A model generated the notes under the pieces. That model ran no database searches. It had not been told where the DNA came from and saw only the letters and a list, made by a program, of their open reading frames with translations. Below, in pieces: positions 54,230 through 64,000 of a stretch of DNA of 64,000 nt. Every line of letters begins with the position of its first letter. The first letter of the stretch is position 1. This DNA comes from Pholiota molesta (lineage: Eukaryota > Basidiomycota > Agaricomycetes > Agaricales > Strophariaceae): positions 1 to 64,000 of the forward strand of contig JACGCK010000006.1 of NCBI GenBank assembly GCA_014925825.1, given 5' to 3'. The position numbers and the translations under genes are program-made.

Positions 54230-54801
54230 ATGGCCACTGATACCACACCAAGAGTTCAAACGAAAGTCTTGAATTCTAGCGACCCATCCCTGCCGCCTCT
54301 CGTACTGCAGATAACTCAGATGGTAGATACTTACATGCTCTGGATTGGCGCCGCGGATGGCAACACAAATGTCGGAATGGAGAGAATGCGGTTCTCAACG
54401 GAAATCTATGCAAAGATTGGGCATGTGCTATGCCTCCTAGATTTGTAGGTTTTCGTGTTTCATACGGAGTAGATCGGAATCGACGAACTGAAGTATTTAT
54501 TGCTGTGGTGCCTTCAGCCTGGGGGCCATTCCGCAGCGACATCTCTGTTTCGATCAGCAAACTCGGACATTGCGCTCCCTATGGCACAGCGTTTAGGTAA
54601 GGGGCCGCGCCGCGAGCTGATGCTTACTGGAAACCTCATGATTGTGCTATAGCGAAGCGCTTTCAGAAGCAAATCTTTCTGTCGGTAGATATCCCGTCCG
54701 GATTTCTGACGCTGGGACAAGACCAGCAGCTTGCACTGGAAGCAGAGAAAGGTATCGTTGCCACACTGAAAGAGGTAGAAAAGACAACAGCAACAGCATG
54801 A
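54230..54801 (+). CDS. Proteasome assembly chaperone 4-like protein (Pac4/PSMG4)
   Basis: Exon 1 runs 54230-54597 and exon 2 from about 54653 to 54801. Exon 1 reads LPPLVLQITQMVDTYMLWIG, then, after one missing base in the A-run at 54412-54414, DWACAMPPRFVGFRVSYG and VVPSAWGPFRSDISVSISKL with GHCAPYGTAF. Exon 2 gives KRFQKQIFLSVDIPSGFLTL and LALEAEKGIVATLKE. The strand pattern and the CAM and GTAF motifs match Pac4, which with Pac3 helps build the 20S alpha ring. The intron GTAAGG..TAG does not keep frame as written; another one-base discrepancy near 54656 is likely. The corrected length is about 170 residues. Confidence 0.65.
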
Positions 54802-55214
54802 AACGAGAGGCGGCAGAGTACTAGACCAAGAGATAATTAGGCAGACTATTTTTGCATTGTGTCACATGGAGACTCGTCGTTGAAGATAATCGATGGCGGC
54901 TGGCTGGCATATATTCGAAAGGCTAGGGCAACAGAGAGAGTAGAACGGGAGACGCTGGTTGCCAGGGGGTGATGGCTTGGAGAAGGCGCGAAATTGTATT
55001 GTTGAATGAAGATATGGGTGGCATCGATTAGCAACCCTGAGCCCTTGTTGACACAGCTCTTGACCGCCACCTGCCAAATTGAACGCCCAGAGCTCTCTGC
55101 CTCTTTCTTCCATCTCTGTCGGTATTCGTGCAGCGGCGTGCTGGTGCCGGTGGGAGAGACACCTGATTCAGCACAACAAACCGCATCAGCGATAATTACA
55201 AGCCAGTCAGAAAC
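54802..55214. other. Intergenic region, YAK1 promoter
   Basis: About 410 bases without a gene. A minus-strand frame crosses it but runs antisense into the YAK1 start and looks like a shadow. Confidence 0.5.
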
Positions 55215-59365
<4,151 letters not shown>

Positions 59366-59667
59366 TTATTCACAATCGACAGCACCTTTTTTCTGCTATG
59401 CGTTTTGCCTCAGCCAGTCCACCATCAATATACTGTTTTCGGCACAATTTTTGCTCACGATTTTTTTACAATCCTGTTCACCAATCCACGTCAACTCTAT
59501 GCGCAACTCACATGTTTTTTCTCAACAATTCCCCCATTTACCTGACTTCTCCCTCCCGATCGTGCGATGGAATCGCACCCGATGTACCAAGTACAAAATC
59601 TGATGTTTGATGCCATTCCGTTCTGTTTATATTCTCCTCTATATATCCGTTGATCGATGATAAATGA

Positions 59668-60711
59668 TTAGAGCTTTGCAAATTGCTCTTCAAGCTCCCA
59701 AGCACCACCCCAGTAGTGGATATTGCACTTGAGACCAAGCTCCTCTCCTTCCTTCTGTATTCTTTTTTGCAGACCACGGCTTGTTCTACAGAAGACGGTG
59801 TCCTGGCTGATATTCCGGTGTTTAGTCAATTATGTGGCACAATGAAATTGGCTCTATTCACCTTCTCAGCCGTAAAATGGGACAGAAATCGTTGGTTCCG
59901 TCGCCGACATATGCAATATGATCATATTCAATCCCCTTGCTAGCAAGGAATGCCTTTAATTCTTCTCCTGAGAGTACATTTGATTCAACATGCAGTTCCA
60001 CTTGATTTCATGATTCAACTCATACCTTTGCACATATTGGGGCTGCAACCAACTTGGCAGGTGTGTTGTGGGCCTTCAGGGTCAACTCTACGCCTCAGTT
60101 TCAATAAACCAGAGGGATCCCATTCAGCTGGATTCGTAATAATTTGGTCGAAAAGATCATCAAGGCTTTTGTGCTGGGTTTCATGTAAGAGTTTGGTATA
60201 TTTAGAATAATAACGTGCCCCTACCCTCAAGATCGTAGAGATAAAGGTTGAGTTGGAATTTGACAGACACAGAAACGTGGTCTCGCCCCTTGCTTTGAGT
60301 TCAGTAACTGCTCTGACCATAGCTGGATGCTAAATTTAGTTTTAGTCGTGGCAGGAATTGACGATTAACCGGGAAGTACTGACGAAGGGCATAATTTCGA
60401 GGGCGTTAATAATCTGCTCTTTGGTGATCGAGCGGCTGTGGGCCTCCTGCAGGCATTGCGCCCTTGAAGGACCATAAATGAGCCTGACATGGTCGGTTTG
60501 TGGCTACTTACACGAGATCAGTCCACTGGATTTCGTTTTTCAGGCTTTTCATTTTGCGACGGAGATCGGGAGCCAGAACCTCGAATATCCATCTGTCTGT
60601 GTCCTGGTCGGCCAGAGACCTGAGGGGGTGTAAGCTGAATGGCTGGTAGTCAGTGTGGTGTGCGCACCAGTCAAAGTCGAAGACGACGAGCTGTTTCTTT
60701 GGTGGGGACAT
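59668..60711 (-). CDS. HAD-superfamily phosphatase, PHOSPHO1/PHOSPHO2 type
   Basis: Seven exons: 60711-60668, 60619-60512, 60462-60384, 60329-60225, 60173-60026, 59967-59862 and 59806-59668, for an intact 242-residue protein. Motif I is QLVVFDFDWSLADQDTDRWI with the catalytic Asp pair. Motif II is FLCLSNSNSTF, and the C-terminal motif is YVGDGTNDFCPILRLR. The insert with CQVGCSPNMCKG and the end NIHYWGGAWELEEQF are typical of the PHOSPHO family. Animal relatives hydrolyse phosphocholine, phosphoethanolamine or pyridoxal 5'-phosphate; the fungal substrate is not known. It is divergent from TFB1, with 104 bases between start codons. Confidence 0.9.
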
Positions 60712-60815
60712 GGCAGCAGAGAGCAGACAAGTTAAAGAAAGACGGAGATTAGATTAACCATTCGGGCTTACATAACTTTTGATTCCGTGTTGTTCGCGAG
60801 CGACTGTCTTGCTTT

Positions 60816-63202
60816 ATGCCTACCACGGTGTGCACAGCGAAGGCGTCCTACAAGAAATTGCCAGGCGTGCTCGAGCTCACTGACATCCATCTCCAATGGA
60901 CCCAGGACGGAAAGAAGGCTCCTTCCGTACGCGTCGCGCACCCTGAAATCGCATGTTAGTTGGTTCTTTGTCAATTCTATGTTCCTCCGTGACTCACAAA
61001 ACGCGAATAGCTCTTTTCTCAAGTAAAGAGGGCGCTGCGCAAGTCAAGCTAAAGATTTCTCTGGTCGGAGATGACACAGGCCACAACTTCACGTTCACTT
61101 CACCGCAGCCGCAGGCCGTAAATGAGCGCCAGAAATTCAAACAAGAGCTCACTGCAATTATAAGTCACAACAGAAGCGCACCTGACAATCTCCCCAAACC
61201 AATTCTTCCTCCAGTCATTTCTAGCAATGGTTTACCTGCGCATATCGCTCCGTCACCAGTGGCATCAACACCGAGACCCTCAGCCCTTTCAGTTCGTCCA
61301 TCCATGTCTCGAGCACCATCTGTCGCCAGCGAAAGCAGAGGAACCCCAGTTATCACGGGCAGCGACCCCGCCAGCGAATTCCGCCTACGAAAGAAGGTTC
61401 TCATGAGCAACCCAGAGCTGGGAGCGTTGCATAAAGACCTAGTCATGAGTGGCCAAATTACTGAAGCGGAGTTCTGGGACGGTCGTGAGGTGTGCCGAGC
61501 GGCGTTTCCCTTCGTGTTTTTCTAACCGTCCTGTAGCATTTGATTCTCGCAGAATCTGCCACAGAAGCTCAGAAGAAAGGCAAATCCGGCCAACTAGTCG
61601 ATCCTCGTCCAGAGGCGGTTGAAGGTGGCGAAATCAAGATTCGGATAACGCCTCAACTCGTCCACGATATCTTTGACGAATATCCTATCGTAGCTAAGGC
61701 TTATGGTGACAATGTACCTAATAAAGTACGATTTCCTACAAGTTTCGTGTTTCAGACAGATCATTGAACTATGAACGAAGCTCTCAGAAGAACAATTCTG
61801 GAAACGATATTTCCAATCCAAACTGTTCAATGCCCATCGTGCATCTATTCGTTCATCCGCAGCCCAACATGTTGTCAAAGACGATCCTATTTTCGATAAA
61901 TACTTGGAACGCGACGACGACGGTAGGATAGCTATCCTGGCGAACGCTATCTCATGATTTACTTCTCTTCACAGAGCTTGAACCACGACGGCCTCGAAAT
62001 GAGCATGTAGAAGTTTTTGTAGATCTCGCAGCGACATTGGAAGATCATGACGAGGTATCACGTTTTTATCGACTTCCATCCCCCATCTAACCTCTGGTTC
62101 CAGACCGGAAATGAGAAAGATGTGACCATGCGGGCAGGAAGGCAAAAAGCAGCATTACCACTCATCAGGAAATTCAATGAACATTCTGAGCGTTTACTCA
62201 ATTCGGCCTTGTAAGTTACCTTTCTTGCATTGGCACCACTTCGTCCTATGTCTTTTTCCATCGCAGAGGCGAAATTCCACCGGCAAAGCGGCGTCGATTA
62301 GACCACGGTGATGTTGGTTTCGTGATATTTGCATCTCAATGTTTTCCTGATTTTTTTTGGGCAGGATTCCTATGCTCAGATTGAGATCGAGGATTTGCGC
62401 GACGAAGAATCATCTAGTGGCATCATCCTTGACATGCAAGACAGACAACGCTATTTTGAAGGTCGTATGACCAACGGGAGTCAGGAGGCCCCGGAGCCAG
62501 TGCGTTATCGCACCCTCAGTTCGCCGATAATACAAAGGACTCAATTTTTTCAAATAGAAAGGAGATCCAGTTGCTATAATGCAAGCAACGAGGGCAAGTC
62601 TGCTGGACTGGGATGCTCGAATGACCCAGGTATAGTACTTGCATCTTCAAAGTTATTGTTAGTCTCATGGATGTGATACTAGCTTAAAATTGAACGCAAG
62701 GCTGGTGATGCTGCTCTCATTTCAATGACGCAGAATGTCGCAAATCGGCTAGATGTCAAGTCCAAAAAGAGTAGGCCACTCGTTTGGTGCATTCAATTGT
62801 GATAGCTAATTGATTGGCCAAAGACGAGATTCCAGATGGATTGCTTAGACAAATGACAACGTGCCAGACTGCCGCCAACGAATTCCTGCGCCAATTCTGG
62901 CTAGCTACATACCCTCCTCTTGGCGACTTTGAAACAGCTGCGTCTCCAACACCGGCTCAAAGGGCCGTCAAAGCTGCGAAAATGATAGGTTATATATCCA
63001 AAACAGAAGAAAAGGTCCATGCCCTTGTGCAAACCGCCGCTCAGCATGGCATTGATCCTACTCGTGTGGAAACGGTGAGTTTCGAGTTCGATAGCTATGA
63101 TGAGGTTGTAGCTAAATTTTAACGTAGGCAATGAAACCTGTCGTCAATGCGTCCAATCAAGCACTCTCTTTTTATCGCAACAAAAAACCATCTAGAGGAT
63201 AA
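60816..63202 (+). CDS. TFB1: TFIIH core subunit Tfb1/p62
   Basis: Eleven exons: 60816-60954, 61011-61489, 61537-61725, 61781-61922, 61975-62054, 62104-62210, 62267-62312, 62365-62629, 62683-62770, 62824-63074 and 63128-63202, 620 residues. The N-terminal PH domain starts ASYKKLPGVLELTDIHLQWT and continues with KEGAAQVKLKISLVGDD. BSD repeats are seen at LGALHKDLVMSGQITEAEFW and LSEEQFWKRYFQSKLF. The conserved C-terminal half has GDAALISMTQNVANRLDVKS and QMTTCQTAANEFLRQFW. Tfb1 works in RNA polymerase II initiation and nucleotide excision repair. Two one-base gaps are required in the eighth exon, near 62497-62500 and 62571-62573; the exon length fits exactly two missing bases. Confidence 0.93.
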
Positions 63203-63584
63203 TCTCAAGCTGTCATTGTTCACTCATTACCCATCATCACACATATGTACATCCATTACTGTATAACATCAGATCCTATACTATACACTATAAAAATAAA
63301 TAATACCAGCAGCAACCACAAATCGCTACTATGCATGAGGACCTCGTTCTTTGTGCAATTGTCCAACTGATGTGCCTGTGCACTGATATGTTGTGTACAT
63401 TACTAAAAGATGGAGGGCAAGTGAATAACAGATGAAGAAGGTTCTGGCCCTCCGGTTTCCGAGTACAGCCCGTGTTAGGGCTAGAACACTACGTTCTACG
63501 GGATTGAGAGCCTGATATGCTCTTGTTGCTTCCTGTTATTGCAGTTAGTGGTCAGTTGGGATTGATTGGTTGCGATTTATGTTC
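63203..63584. other. Short convergent intergenic region
   Basis: About 380 bases between the stops of TFB1 (+) and the golgin gene (-). It is AT-rich with AATAAATAAT-like stretches that could serve polyadenylation. No gene seen. Confidence 0.5.
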
Positions 63585-64000
63585 TCAACGCACCCGGCCT
63601 CGGAAAGCTTCGAAGGGATTCATGGCTTCTTCATATCTTGCTTGATATTTGCTCATATCATCCAACCGACTGGAGGGCGCTGGAAGGGGATCCAGTTGTG
63701 TGACAGGCCGAGAGCCCGAGTCTTCGCGATAGCTCTGCATGTACCTAACTTTCTCATATAGCTTGAGGTTGTCAGCTTGCAATGTCTTGATCTCCGCCCG
63801 CAGTTCTGAGATGATTTGGAATTGTTTGCGTAGTTCCTTTGATATAAAGTGAGTTATTGTACGATGAAGATGTAACATAGCTAACTTACTTCCTCGAGTT
63901 CTGCGTTGCGTTGTCTGAATCGATCGCGTTGACTCGTCACGATAGGGAGAATTGATGTATCGGCGGACGAAGTGAACGGAATAGGAGTTGAGCGGGCTGG
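63585..64000 (-). CDS. CASP/Coy1-like Golgi coiled-coil protein, C-terminal part only
   Basis: The gene enters from the right edge. The partial exon from 64000 to 63890 encodes ILPIVTSQRDRFRQRNAELE. It is joined by a GTAAGT..AAG intron to the last exon 63836-63585 with ELRKQFQIISELRAEIKTLQ, ADNLKLYEKVRYMQSY, SKYQARYEEAMNPFEAFRGR and a stop. This is the conserved C-terminal block of CASP/Coy1, a golgin with a terminal membrane anchor involved in retrograde Golgi traffic. No hydrophobic anchor follows the FEAFRGR block here, unlike the animal protein. Confidence 0.85.
   Translation of the reverse strand, partial: SPLNSYSVHFVRRYINSPYRDESTRSIQTTQRRTRGSKLAMLHLHRTITHFISKELRKQFQIISELRAEIKTLQADNLKLYEKVRYMQSYREDSGSRPVTQLDPLPAPSSRLDDMSKYQARYEEAMNPFEAFRGRVR

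Overview
The window is nuclear DNA of a filamentous basidiomycete, most likely an Agaricomycete. The genes are packed with short GT..AG introns of about 45-100 nt and many have micro-exons. The gene set includes types expanded or typical in mushrooms (a DUF6533 membrane protein, an RlpA/barwin-like secreted protein, a CSL transcription factor, an EXS/Erd1 protein) next to universal housekeeping genes. There are no prokaryotic features. I found 24 protein-coding loci that I can support by splicing, plus one possible orphan exon.

Layout. 0-1.7 kb holds a degenerate tandem repeat of about 200 bp. 1.7-9.2 kb: a Bud4/anillin-like septum protein and a DUF6533 seven-TM protein (both +). 9.5-13.2 kb: two tandem aldo-keto reductases (-). 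14-17.8 kb: a RING/TRAF-type protein (+), a BAG-domain co-chaperone (-) and the Pbs2-like MAPKK (+). 17.8-22.1 kb is gene-poor. 22.1-28.6 kb: cytosolic isoleucyl-tRNA synthetase (+), the spliceosomal protein Snu23 (-) and Erd1-like (+). 29.6-31.1 kb: NAD formate dehydrogenase (+). 31.3-41.6 kb: Gcn5 acetyltransferase with a PCAF-like N-terminus (-), a secreted RlpA/barwin-like protein (+), a membrane-anchored secretory cyclophilin (-), DEAD-box helicase Dbp7 (-) and MYST acetyltransferase Esa1 (+). 41.7-46.3 kb: a small membrane protein and a CSL transcription factor (both -). 46.3-54.2 kb is mostly gene-poor, apart from a conserved unknown protein at 49.4-51.1 kb. 54.2-64 kb: a proteasome assembly chaperone (Pac4 type), Yak1/DYRK kinase, a PHOSPHO-type HAD phosphatase, TFIIH subunit Tfb1, and the C-terminus of a CASP/Coy1 golgin.

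Two themes stand out. First, many genes are in head-to-head pairs with very short spacers between start codons: BAG/PBS2 27 bp, GCN5/RlpA-like 85 bp, PHOSPHO/TFB1 104 bp, SNU23/ERD1 142 bp, DBP7/ESA1 155 bp. Second, from about 12.6 kb onward I had to assume a missing single base at about 17 places, mostly in mononucleotide runs, to keep otherwise well-conserved proteins in frame. These include genes expected to be essential (IleRS, ESA1, TFB1, SNU23). The simplest reading is uncorrected consensus deletions in the assembly; the first 12 kb look clean. Exon coordinates below come from reading splice signals and frame by eye. Gene identities rest on motif recognition without a database search.
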